Shown here: positions 17,101 to 24,988 of the stretch, piece after piece
Numbering within the stretch: position 1 is the first letter of the stretch
Layout of the letters: every line of letters begins with the position of its first letter
Source: Actinoplanes lutulentus
GTDB lineage: Bacteria; Actinomycetota; Actinomycetes; Mycobacteriales; Micromonosporaceae
Assembly (NCBI RefSeq): GCF_003259845.1
Contig: NZ_QLMJ01000010.1
Location: 186,001-250,000 of the forward strand
Reading direction: 5' to 3'
Length of the DNA: 64,000 nucleotides
The notes under the pieces: model-generated
Told to the model about the DNA's origin: nothing
The model's input: only the letters and a program-made list of their open reading frames with translations
Database searches by the model: none
Program-made: the position numbers and the translations under genes

Positions 17101-18531
17101 ATGTCTGTCTTAAATTCCGCCCAGCAGAAAGCGGTAGCCGAGCTGCTCCGCGTGTCCCCCGTCGCCGACGAGTTAGGCCGCCGGTTCGCCGCCGCGGGCC
17201 ATGAGCTCCACCTCGTCGGAGGCTCGGTCCGTGACGCGCTGCTCGGCAGCCTCGGCGACGACCTCGACTTCTGCACCGACGCGCGGCCGGAGCAAACGCT
17301 CTCGGCGGTGCACGGGTGGGCCGACGCGATCTGGGAGACCGGCCGGGAGTTCGGCACGATCGGCATCCAGAAAAACGGTCTGCGGATCGAGATCACCACG
17401 TTCCGCGCCGAGGCGTACGACGGACTGACCCGCAACCCGATCGTCTCCTACGGCGACTCGCTGCTGGACGACCTGTCGCGGCGGGACTTCACGATCAACG
17501 CGATGGCCGTCTCGGTGCCGGGGCACGAGTTCACCGACCCGTTCGGCGGGCTTGAGGACCTCTCACGGCAGCTCATCCGGACGCCGGCCGCACCGCAGGC
17601 CTCGTTCGGCGATGATCCACTTCGGATGCTGCGGGCCGCGCGGTTCGCGGCGAAGCTCGGGTTCACAGTGGACGAGCCGGTTATTTCCGCTATGCGGGAC
17701 ATGGCGCCTGATCTCGACCGAATCACCGCGGAACGCATCCGTGACGAGTTCACCAAGCTGATGACCGCCGCCGACCCGATCGGTGGCCTGCGCCTGCTGG
17801 TCGACACCGGGCTGGCCGACCGGTTCCTCCCCGAGGTCTCCGGGCTCAAGCTGGAGATCGACGAGCACGCCCAGCACAAGGACGTCTACGAGCACACGCT
17901 GATCGTCGTGACGAACGCGATGCGGCTCGAAGGCGACGGGGGCCCGGACTTCGTACTCCGGATGGCCTCCCTCATGCACGACATCGGCAAGCCGGCGACA
18001 AAGGCGGTCGGCCGCGACGGCCGGGTCAGCTTCCACCACCATGAGGTGGTCGGCGCGCGGCTCACCAAGCAGCGCATGAAAGCCATGAAGTACCCCAAGG
18101 ACGTGATCTCCGAGGTGGTCGGGCTTGTCGCCCTCCACCTGCGCTTCTATGGGTACGGGAGAGGCGAGTGGACTGATTCGGCAGTGCGCCGTTACGTCAC
18201 CGACGCCGGTCCGCTGCTCTCTCGTCTGCACAAGCTGACCCGCTCCGACGTGACCACCCGCAACCGTCGCAAGGCCTCGCAGCTGGCGACGGATTACGAC
18301 GCGCTGGAGGAGCGGATCACCCGGATAGAGGCCGAGGAGGACCTGGCCAAGGTCCGCCCCGACCTGGACGGCAACGCGATCATGGAGCTCCTCGGTGTGC
18401 CGCCGGGTCCGATCGTCGGGCAGGCGTGGCGGTTCCTGAAAGAGCTCCGCCTCGACCGGGGGCCGCTGGATCGCGACGAGGCCGAGGCGGAGTTGTTCAA
18501 GTGGGCCCGCGAGCAGGGGCACGTTTCTTAG
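17101..18531 (+). CDS. cca: CCA tRNA nucleotidyltransferase
   Basis: The protein has 476 residues. The class II nucleotidyltransferase head has LVGGSVRDALLG with the metal-binding DLDF, then ETTFRxE-like ITTFRAEAYD and the RRDFTINAMAV motif. An HD domain follows (SLMHDIGKPATK and HHHEVVGAR). It adds or repairs the 3' CCA end of tRNAs. The mycobacterial ortholog pcnA has the same neighbourhood. Its TAG stop overlaps by 4 nt the convergent stop of the propeller gene. Confidence 0.95.
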   Translation: MSVLNSAQQKAVAELLRVSPVADELGRRFAAAGHELHLVGGSVRDALLGSLGDDLDFCTDARPEQTLSAVHGWADAIWETGREFGTIGIQKNGLRIEITTFRAEAYDGLTRNPIVSYGDSLLDDLSRRDFTINAMAVSVPGHEFTDPFGGLEDLSRQLIRTPAAPQASFGDDPLRMLRAARFAAKLGFTVDEPVISAMRDMAPDLDRITAERIRDEFTKLMTAADPIGGLRLLVDTGLADRFLPEVSGLKLEIDEHAQHKDVYEHTLIVVTNAMRLEGDGGPDFVLRMASLMHDIGKPATKAVGRDGRVSFHHHEVVGARLTKQRMKAMKYPKDVISEVVGLVALHLRFYGYGRGEWTDSAVRRYVTDAGPLLSRLHKLTRSDVTTRNRRKASQLATDYDALEERITRIEAEEDLAKVRPDLDGNAIMELLGVPPGPIVGQAWRFLKELRLDRGPLDRDEAEAELFKWAREQGHVS

Positions 18532-19643
18532 GGCAGTCCTGCTTTTACGGTCAGGCCCTGGAATTCTCGGGGCAGGTCGGCCTGTTCCAGGGCGCGGCCC
18601 TGTGCGTCGTAGAGCATCACGAACTCGTCGTCGACCGTGAGGATGCGGCCGTCCTTCAGATAGAGGGCGTCCGAGCCGATCAGTTCGGCGATCGGTGCGC
18701 CGCTCCTGACGTCGGCGAGCGTGATCGCGCCGCTCTCGGGGCGGACCAGGACGTGCCGGCCGTCGGGGGACCAGGCACGGGTGCCGAGCGGCCGGCCGGT
18801 CATCTTGATCGATCGCACCAGCTTGCCGGTGCCGGCCGAGTAGATGTCGAGCGATCCGACCTTTTCCTGGATCGCCTCGGAGCGCGGCTGGGTGGAGTCG
18901 CGTTGCGTCACCGCGAACTCCTTGCCGTTCGGTAGCCAGGACAGGGAGCACCAGTCCGGGCAGTTGGAGAGTGCGCCCGTTCTGACGTCGTCGTCCCGTG
19001 TCACGTCGGTGATGGCGAAGCCCTCCGACGTCGGGATGAGCAGCCGGGAGTCGACCGGCGACCACTCAGGATCAGGGTCACCGCCGATCGGCCGGTAGAA
19101 GATCGTGCGCCGGATGGCTCCCGACGCGGTGACGATGCGTGTCGTCTTTTCCGCCGTCGCGCCGCCGTAGGCCGCGATGAGGCCGTCCGGGCCGGGCACC
19201 ACCGCCCCGTACCTCCCGGTCAGCTCCCCGTATCGGCCGGTTTTCCGGTTGAGCAGCACGTGATGGATCTCGTCCTCGGTGTACACGTCCGGCGAGTCCG
19301 GCTTGTCCACGGTCCGGCTCAGCGCGGTGATGACCGCGCCGCCGAGCAGCCGATATGGCTTGCCGGCGTCGAAGGCGCTCAGGGAAACGGTGGTCGGCGT
19401 CGCCTCCACCGAAGGGCTCACGGTTGCCGCCGGCAGTGGCTCGGCAGCGTCCTTGCGGAGCACGGTGTACGGCGTCACGGTGACAGCGATCAGCGCCACC
19501 GCGACAGCGCCGAAGGCGATATGGCGCCGCCTCCGGATCCGGCGGCCTTTGGTACGCGCGGCGGCCGCGAGATCGAGCGGCCGAGGAGCATCGTCGGCGA
19601 GGTCGAGAACCGCGTCGCGCAGGTTGTCCTCCAGATCTCTCAT
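18528..19643 (-). CDS. Membrane-anchored beta-propeller protein, probable regulator of the adjacent sigma factor (copy 1)
   Basis: The protein has 371 residues. A short cytoplasmic head of about 35 residues with a basic RRIRRRRHIAFG edge leads into one membrane span (AFGAVAVALIAVTVTPYTV). A large external domain with WD40/TolB-like beta-propeller repeats follows (WSPVDSRLLI, WLPNGKEFAV, WSPDGRHVLV). A CPDWC pair in one blade could form a disulfide. Its ATG overlaps the sigma factor stop by 4 nt. The arrangement suggests a sensor/anti-sigma protein, but the short head has no recognisable anti-sigma domain. The gene at 20232 is a paralog. Confidence 0.75.
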   Translation of the reverse strand: MRDLEDNLRDAVLDLADDAPRPLDLAAAARTKGRRIRRRRHIAFGAVAVALIAVTVTPYTVLRKDAAEPLPAATVSPSVEATPTTVSLSAFDAGKPYRLLGGAVITALSRTVDKPDSPDVYTEDEIHHVLLNRKTGRYGELTGRYGAVVPGPDGLIAAYGGATAEKTTRIVTASGAIRRTIFYRPIGGDPDPEWSPVDSRLLIPTSEGFAITDVTRDDDVRTGALSNCPDWCSLSWLPNGKEFAVTQRDSTQPRSEAIQEKVGSLDIYSAGTGKLVRSIKMTGRPLGTRAWSPDGRHVLVRPESGAITLADVRSGAPIAELIGSDALYLKDGRILTVDDEFVMLYDAQGRALEQADLPREFQGLTVKAGLP

Positions 19644-20149
19644 CGGGATGCCTCCAAGGGCGTGACACGTCCGACCAGGGCGCGAAGCTTGACCAGGGCA
19701 CGGGAGGCCTGACTGACCACCGTTCCGGGCCGGCAGCCGAGCGCCTCGGCGGTCTCCTCCACAGAACGGTCCTCGAGGTAACGCATCACCAGCACCGCGC
19801 GCTGGCGGGCGGGGAGCGAGAGCAGCGCCTCACGCAGTGCGAGGCGCTCCGCCACGTCGTCGTCGTGCCGTTCCCGGTTCGCCCGGTCGGGCACGTCGGC
19901 GACGGTCACCTCGTTGCGGTTGCCGGCCTTGCGCCAGGCGGACACCCGGTCGTTGTACAAGATCTTGCGGACGTACGCCTCCGCGTCGGAATGTATGCGT
20001 GGCCAGTGCGAATACGCCTTGGCCAGCGCACCCTGCACCAGGTCCTGCGCGGCATCCCGATCCCCCGTCATAGCGTGCGCGATCCGGAGCAACGACTGCC
20101 CTCGTTCCGCGACGAACGCGGTGAACTCGTCTTCGAGCGACTGCTTCAC
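19640..20149 (-). CDS. SigE-family ECF RNA polymerase sigma factor (copy 1)
   Basis: The protein has 169 residues. Sigma-70 region 2 (FTAFVAERGQSLLRIAHAMTG, DAAQDLVQGALAKAY) is followed by region 4 (LPARQRAVLVMRYLEDRSVE with CRPGTVVSQASRAL). The GDRDAAQDLVQ/YLEDRSVEETAE pattern is that of the actinobacterial SigE family. It is translationally coupled to the propeller gene. GGAGGTGACC lies just before the ATG. The targets are unknown. Confidence 0.88.
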   Translation of the reverse strand: MKQSLEDEFTAFVAERGQSLLRIAHAMTGDRDAAQDLVQGALAKAYSHWPRIHSDAEAYVRKILYNDRVSAWRKAGNRNEVTVADVPDRANRERHDDDVAERLALREALLSLPARQRAVLVMRYLEDRSVEETAEALGCRPGTVVSQASRALVKLRALVGRVTPLEASR

Positions 20150-20204
20150 CGGTCACCTCCACGAGGTCAGACGCATGACCGATCGGAAAGCTTGCATGTT
20201 CTCC

Positions 20205-20246
20205 CAGAAACCGAGCGTCAGAAACCGAACGTCAGAGACCGAACGT
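20205..20246. repeat. 14-bp tandem triplication spanning a stop codon
   Basis: The units at 20205, 20219 and 20233 share CAGARACCGARCGT, with one or two differences between copies. The middle/third junction contains the stop codon of the propeller gene (copy 2), so slippage here would change its last residues. Confidence 0.8.
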
Positions 20247-21269
20247 CAGGTGCCGTCCGGTCAGCTCTGGCGGCAGAGCCACCTTCTCGAGTACGGCACC
20301 GGTCGCGGCATACCTGGTCAGGATGCCCCCGTTCTGGGCCAGCACCGTCCCGTCGGCGAGAAACTGGGACCAGGCGACGGAGAAGTGAGCGATCTCCCGT
20401 TGGGAAGCGATTTCGATCATGGATATCTGCTCCGGCGACTGGTTCTGCCGGGTGAGCAGCAGACGCCCGTCCGGGGACGCCGAGAACTGGTCGATCGGCA
20501 GCGCCTTGATCGGCAGTTGTTCGATCACCGTGCCGCTGTTCGCTTCGAACGTCGCCACGCCGCTGACTCGGGACTCCTGCTCGCCGAGCTTCGAGACCTG
20601 CGGCAGCGCGATCCGGGTGTCGCCGGCGAACCAGGTGAACTCGCAGAATTCGAGGCACGCCAGCTGGCCGGGTTCGATCGTGCGGTCTGTGCTTCGCCGC
20701 CGGGCCGGCTCAATGATCGAGTAGCCCGTCTCGTGGGAGACCAGAACCCGGGAGCCGTCTCCCGACCAGGAAACGTTTGATGTCCTGGTCACTGCTGTCC
20801 GCCAGGATTCGCCGGTGCGAAGGTCGAGGATCTCCACCTTCTCCGAGTTCTCTCGCCCGACCACCGCGCGCCGGCCGTCCGGGGACGGCTCGATCCAGAC
20901 GACACCCGCGGGGAGTTCTCGGTAGCCGCCGGTCTTCGGGTTCAGGACGAAAGTCTTTGTGCGGTCCTCGATGCTCAGCAACGGAACGCCGCCGGGTCCG
21001 GTGAACACCTCTGTCTGCTTGAAGGCCGGCGCAGGGGCCACCGTGACCGTCGCGGCCGGCAACGGCCTGGTCTCGTCGGCCGGCGTTCGCGCGATCACGA
21101 TCGGGACGGTCACGGCCAGCACCGCGGCCAGCGCGGCGGCGACGGTGGCAGTGCGGCGGTTGCGCCGGATCCGATGGCCGTCGGCCAGTGCCCGGGCGGC
21201 CAGACCGTGCGGGGTGCCGGATTCGTCGGCGAGATCGCGGACGGTGGCTCGGAGCAGGTCGTCGATCAT
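20232..21269 (-). CDS. Membrane-anchored beta-propeller protein (copy 2)
   Basis: The protein has 345 residues with the same architecture as the gene at 18528: a head of about 40 residues containing GHRIRRNRRTA, one membrane span (TVAAALAAVLAVTVPIVIA) and an external beta-propeller (PSPDGRRAVV, WSGDGSRVLV, ASPDGRLLLT). The paired cysteines recur as CLEFC in the matching blade. It starts in the 4-nt overlap with the second sigma factor and ends inside a 14-bp tandem repeat. Both proteins end in a similar motif (LTVKAGLP here replaced by HLTFGL). A role as sensor and inhibitor of its sigma partner is inferred from coupling alone. Confidence 0.75.
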   Translation of the reverse strand: MIDDLLRATVRDLADESGTPHGLAARALADGHRIRRNRRTATVAAALAAVLAVTVPIVIARTPADETRPLPAATVTVAPAPAFKQTEVFTGPGGVPLLSIEDRTKTFVLNPKTGGYRELPAGVVWIEPSPDGRRAVVGRENSEKVEILDLRTGESWRTAVTRTSNVSWSGDGSRVLVSHETGYSIIEPARRRSTDRTIEPGQLACLEFCEFTWFAGDTRIALPQVSKLGEQESRVSGVATFEANSGTVIEQLPIKALPIDQFSASPDGRLLLTRQNQSPEQISMIEIASQREIAHFSVAWSQFLADGTVLAQNGGILTRYAATGAVLEKVALPPELTGRHLTFGL

Positions 21270-21784
21270 CGCAGCACCTCCACGGCGGTCGCGTCGTCCA
21301 ACTCGGGCACCAGTTCGCGCAGCTTCTTCAGCGCGCGGGCGGCCTGGCTGGCCACCGTGCCGGGCCGGCAGCCCAGGACCTCGGCGGTCTGCTCGACCGA
21401 TCGGTCCTCCAGATAGCGCAGGACCAGCACGGCACGCTGCCGGGGAGGTAAGGAAAGAAGAGCCTGCCGCAGCGTCAGGCGCAGCGCGGTGTCCTGGTCG
21501 TGCCGGTACGCCGGACCCGCCTCCGGAAGCTCGGCCATCAGCAGTTCGGGACGGCGGCCCTGGCGGCGCCAGCCGGAGACCCGGTCGTTGTAGATGATCC
21601 GTCGCACGTACGGCTCGGGATCACCGCTGATCCGCGACCATCGGGCGTATGCCTTCGCCAGTGCCGACTGGACCAGGTCCTCTGCTGTCTGCTGGTCGCC
21701 GGTCAGCGCGTACGCGACACGGACCAGCGCCGGCGCCCGATCGACGACGAACGCGGTGAACTCCGCCTCGTTCGACAAAGTCAC
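21266..21784 (-). CDS. SigE-family ECF RNA polymerase sigma factor (copy 2)
   Basis: The protein has 172 residues from the GTG at 21784, which has GGGAGG 5 nt upstream; longer frames reach back to 21868 but would run into the divergent ogt start. Regions 2 and 4 align closely with the sigma factor at 19640 (VRVAYALTGDQQTAEDLVQSALAKAYARW; LPPRQRAVLVLRYLEDRSVE), including YNDRVSGWRR against YNDRVSAWRK. The two pairs are therefore a tandem duplication of a sigma/propeller unit. Confidence 0.87.
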   Translation of the reverse strand: MTLSNEAEFTAFVVDRAPALVRVAYALTGDQQTAEDLVQSALAKAYARWSRISGDPEPYVRRIIYNDRVSGWRRQGRRPELLMAELPEAGPAYRHDQDTALRLTLRQALLSLPPRQRAVLVLRYLEDRSVEQTAEVLGCRPGTVASQAARALKKLRELVPELDDATAVEVLR

Positions 21785-21866
21785 GGTCACCTCCCGGATA
21801 GAAGTACGCCGTTCGGTCCTGGAACTTTGCACGAAGTTGTCAGACCTCCGAGGGAGAATCGGAGCC

Positions 21867-22322
21867 ATGTTCGTCGTCGATTCCCTGATCGGGCCGCTGG
21901 GTGTTCATGCCGAGGATGACGTCGTGGTGAGCGTGCGCTTCGGCGCGCAGCCGGGCCCGGTCGCCGAGCATCCTGCCGCACAGCAGCTCAGCGCCTATTT
22001 CGCGGGTGAGCTGACCGAGTTCACGGTGCCGGTCGAGATGCGCGGCGGCTCCGAGTTCGAGCGTGCCGTCTGGGGCGAGATCGCCAAGATCCCTTATGGC
22101 GAGATGATCACTTATGGGGCGATCGCCACCGCGCTGGGTGATCCGGGAGCGGCTCGGGCCGTGGGCACCGCCTGCAATCGCAACCCGATCCCGGTGATCG
22201 TGCCGTGTCATCGGGTGGTCGGCGCGGGCGGCAAGATGGTCGGTTTCGGCGGCGGCCTCGATCGCAAACGCAAGCTGCTGGAGTTGGAGGCACGGGTGGC
22301 GCTGACCAGTTTGTGGAGTTAG
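21867..22322 (+). CDS. ogt: Methylated-DNA--protein-cysteine methyltransferase
   Basis: The protein has 151 residues from ATG 21867, preceded by GGGAGAATCGGAG. The active-site motif IPVIVPCHRVVG carries the acceptor cysteine, with the winged-helix DNA-binding segment FERAVWGEIAKIPYGEMITYG before it. It removes alkyl groups from O6-alkylguanine in a single-turnover reaction. It is divergent from sigma copy 2, 82 bp away. A terminator follows 98 bp downstream. Confidence 0.93.
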   Translation: MFVVDSLIGPLGVHAEDDVVVSVRFGAQPGPVAEHPAAQQLSAYFAGELTEFTVPVEMRGGSEFERAVWGEIAKIPYGEMITYGAIATALGDPGAARAVGTACNRNPIPVIVPCHRVVGAGGKMVGFGGGLDRKRKLLELEARVALTSLWS

Positions 22323-22419
22323 GGAACGCCGGTGCCGGCGGCGGAGCGCGCCGGGGGGACGGACGTCAGTCGGCCGGGTGGACCGAGAGGCCGTCGACGC
22401 GTACCGAAGTGGGGTTGTG

Positions 22420-22453
22420 AAAAAGGCCGGCCCACGACGTGGACCGGCCTTTT
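22420..22453. terminator. Bidirectional terminator between ogt and ino1
   Basis: The arms AAAAGGCCGGCCCAC and GTGGACCGGCCTTTT pair over 15 positions with one mismatch and a 3-nt loop. A and T runs at both ends allow termination for the convergent ogt and ino1 transcripts. Confidence 0.88.
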
Positions 22454-22483
22454 CGCTGAGCTTGAGTTTCGCTCAGGTGGTGC

Positions 22484-23563
22484 TTAGCGCTCGATGTCGC
22501 CCTTGATGAACGCCTCGACGGCCGCGTGGGCGTCGTGGTCGCTGTACTGCACCGGCGGGGACTTCATGAAGTACGACGAGGCCGAGAGGATCGGGCCGCC
22601 GACGCCACGGTCGAGGGCGATCTTCGCGGCGCGGACCGCGTCGATGATCACGCCGGCCGAGTTCGGGGAGTCCCACACCTCGAGCTTGAGCTCGGCGTTG
22701 AGCGGGGTGTCACCGAAGGAGCGGCCCTCAAGGCGGATGTACGCCCACTTGCGGTCGTCGAGCCACGGCACGTGGTCCGACGGGCCGATGTGGACGTCGC
22801 TCTTGACCATCTCGTGCGGGATCTGCGAGGTGACCGACTGGGTCTTCGAGATCTTCTTCGAGACCAGGCGGTTGCGCTCCAGCATGTTCATGAAGTCCAT
22901 GTTGCCGCCGAAGTTGAGCTGGTACGTGCGCAGCAGCTCGACACCGCGGTCTTCGAACAGCTTCGCCAGCGCCCGGTGCACGATGGTGGCGCCGACCTGG
23001 CTCTTGATGTCGTCGCCGACGATCGGGAGACCGGCGTCGGTGAACTTCTGCGCCCACTCCGGGTTCGAGGCGATGAAGACCGGCAGAGCGTTGACGAACG
23101 CGCAACCGGCGTCGATCGCGGCCTGCGCGTAGAACTTGTCGGCAACCTCGGAGCCCACCGGGAGGTAGGAGACGACCACGTCGACCTCGGCATCGCGCAG
23201 AGCCTGCACGACGTCGATGGTCTCGGCCGAGGACTCCTCGATCATCTCGCGGTAGTACGTGCCCAGACCGTCGTGGGTCGGGCCGCGCTGCACGGTGACG
23301 CCGGTCGGCGGCACGTCGGTCAGCTTGATCGTGTTGTTCTCGCTGGCGACGATCGCGTCGCTCAGGTCCATGCCGACCTTCTTGGCGTCCACATCGAACG
23401 CCGCGACGAACTTCACGTCAGAGACGTGGTAGTCGCCGAAGGTTACGTGCATGAGACCCGGGACGCGGTCGTTGGGGTCGGCGTTCTTGTAGTACTCCAC
23501 GCCCTGCACGAGGGACGAGGCGCAGTTACCCACACCGACGATGGCGACGCGGACGGAGCCCAT
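22484..23563 (-). CDS. ino1: Inositol-3-phosphate synthase
   Basis: The protein has 359 residues from ATG 23563, preceded by AAGGAGG at 8 nt. The N-terminal VAIVGVGNCASSLVQG binds NAD, and the sequence matches the short actinobacterial myo-inositol-1-phosphate synthases (QRGPTHDGLG, YLPVGSE, NFGGNMDF, SDHVPWLDDRKW). It makes inositol phosphate from glucose 6-phosphate for phosphatidylinositol, its mannosides and mycothiol. It lies 20 bp after padR on the same strand and is probably co-transcribed and controlled by that regulator. Mycobacteria have the same pair. Confidence 0.95.
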   Translation of the reverse strand: MGSVRVAIVGVGNCASSLVQGVEYYKNADPNDRVPGLMHVTFGDYHVSDVKFVAAFDVDAKKVGMDLSDAIVASENNTIKLTDVPPTGVTVQRGPTHDGLGTYYREMIEESSAETIDVVQALRDAEVDVVVSYLPVGSEVADKFYAQAAIDAGCAFVNALPVFIASNPEWAQKFTDAGLPIVGDDIKSQVGATIVHRALAKLFEDRGVELLRTYQLNFGGNMDFMNMLERNRLVSKKISKTQSVTSQIPHEMVKSDVHIGPSDHVPWLDDRKWAYIRLEGRSFGDTPLNAELKLEVWDSPNSAGVIIDAVRAAKIALDRGVGGPILSASSYFMKSPPVQYSDHDAHAAVEAFIKGDIER

Positions 23564-23583
23564 CGCGTTTGCCTCCTTGTTCA

Positions 23584-24237
23584 TCACGGCCGGTCCAGAT
23601 GCGGACGCGGTTGTTCCGGGGGTGTTTCCGAGCCGGCCGCCGGTGTGGCGGCCGGTTGCGCTCCGGCAGGGCCGAAACGGCTGCGCCCGGGGGTCTGGCC
23701 GGAGCGCTCATTGGTAATCAGTTCTTCCAGCCAGCGGACTTCGCGTTCGCACGCGTCGAGCCCGTGGCGTTGAAGTTCAAGGGTGTACGCGTCCAGACGA
23801 TCGGCAGCGCGAGCCAAAACTTCACGAAGTCCTTCGCGGCGTTCTTCGACCCGGCGGCGGCGGCCTTCCAGAATGCGGAGGCGGGTGGCCCGGTCGGTGC
23901 GCGAGAAGAACGTGAAGTGGACGCCGAAGCCGGTGTCGTCGTACGTCTCCGGGCCGGTCTGGGTCAGCAGGTCCGCGAAGCGTTCCTTGCCCTCGGCCGT
24001 GATCTTGTAGACAACGCGGCCCCGTTTGCTGGTCATCGGGGGAATGATGTCGCTGGTCTCGGTCATTTCGGCCTCGCCGATCCAACCGGCCAGCTTCAAA
24101 CGCTTCAGCGTCGGGTACAGCGTGCCGTAACTGATGGCGGCCCGGAGCGTGCCGAGCTTGGTCGCGAGCTCCTTGCGGAGTTCGTAACCGTGCATCGGAG
24201 CCTCCTGGAGGAGACCGAGAATCGCCAATTCCAGCAC
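23584..24237 (-). CDS. PadR-family transcriptional regulator
   Basis: The protein has 217 residues from the GTG at 24237, which has GGAGG 6 nt upstream. The PadR winged helix is at the N-terminus (LELAILGLLQEAPMHGYELRKEL, SYGTLYPTLKRLKLAGWI). A C-terminal helical domain for dimer formation follows, then a Pro/Ala-rich tail of about 40 residues. A perfect 23-bp palindrome 24 bp before the start is the likely operator, so the gene should repress itself and ino1. The ligand is unknown. Confidence 0.9.
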   Translation of the reverse strand: MLELAILGLLQEAPMHGYELRKELATKLGTLRAAISYGTLYPTLKRLKLAGWIGEAEMTETSDIIPPMTSKRGRVVYKITAEGKERFADLLTQTGPETYDDTGFGVHFTFFSRTDRATRLRILEGRRRRVEERREGLREVLARAADRLDAYTLELQRHGLDACEREVRWLEELITNERSGQTPGRSRFGPAGAQPAATPAAGSETPPEQPRPHLDRP

Positions 24238-24260
24238 TCGACCCTCCTCGCGGTGTGTCC

Positions 24261-24283
24261 CGATGTATCGGCCCGATACATCG
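24261..24283. promoter_or_regulatory. Perfect 23-bp palindrome, probable PadR operator
   Basis: The half-site CGATGTATCGG (24261-24271) is followed by one base and its exact reverse complement. It contains the ATGTAT/ATACAT pattern typical of PadR operators and lies just upstream of padR. Confidence 0.8.
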
Positions 24284-24396
24284 TCACCGTAGATCGGCCC
24301 CGCCAAGTGCGCAACTCGGACACTGCTCCGGAGTTGACTCGCCACGCTGCGTGATGGCTGTCGCCGCGGATGCGGCAACCGCGTACTCTCTTCGCC

Positions 24397-24819
24397 ATGC
24401 GCACGCAGCGGCAGGTCATCGACTACTCGCTACAGAGGCGAGCAGTCCTGCGCGACGTGCGGAACGGCCAGGTCGGCGCACTTGAGGTGTGTGACGCGTC
24501 TCCTTACTTGAGAAACGCGGCGACATACCACGGCGAGCCGACCGACGAGCGGTGCCCGATCTGCCGCCGCGACAACCTGACACTTGTGCACTACGTCTAT
24601 GGCGAAGAGCTCAAGAACTCCGCCGGCCAGGCGCGGAAACTGGCAGAGCTGCCAGTTCTCGCGATGACGCTGCGTGAGTTTCAGGTCTTCGTGGTCGAGG
24701 TGTGCCGCTCCTGCGCGTGGAACCACCTGATCGAGCGCTACGTGCTCGGCCGGGATGGCCTCGTTGAATCCGATACCGACACGCCGCTTGCGTCACACGG
24801 TGGGGAGGGGCGTCGGTGA
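24397..24819 (+). CDS. DUF5318 zinc-ribbon protein
   Basis: The protein has 140 residues from the ATG at 24397 (MRTQRQVIDYSLQRRAVL). Two cysteine pairs, CPIC and CRSC, about 55 residues apart, probably bind one zinc. The family is conserved in actinobacteria directly upstream of the ponA-type PBP gene (as in mycobacteria) and has no known function. The GTGTACAGG region after its stop and the 169-bp gap probably hold the PBP promoter. Confidence 0.85.
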   Translation: MRTQRQVIDYSLQRRAVLRDVRNGQVGALEVCDASPYLRNAATYHGEPTDERCPICRRDNLTLVHYVYGEELKNSAGQARKLAELPVLAMTLREFQVFVVEVCRSCAWNHLIERYVLGRDGLVESDTDTPLASHGGEGRR

Positions 24820-24988
24820 ACCGGTTCGATCTCGTTACCGTGTACAGGTTTGGGACCGAGTTTCTGTTACTTCCAGGATTTGACAAGACAGCCGCCATCG
24901 CAGCTGAAAACGTCCGCTCGAGGCGCATAGACAGGACGGCCCCGCCGGGTCGGCCTGTTCCGCCCCCGCGACCGGTAGGTGTGAACAC

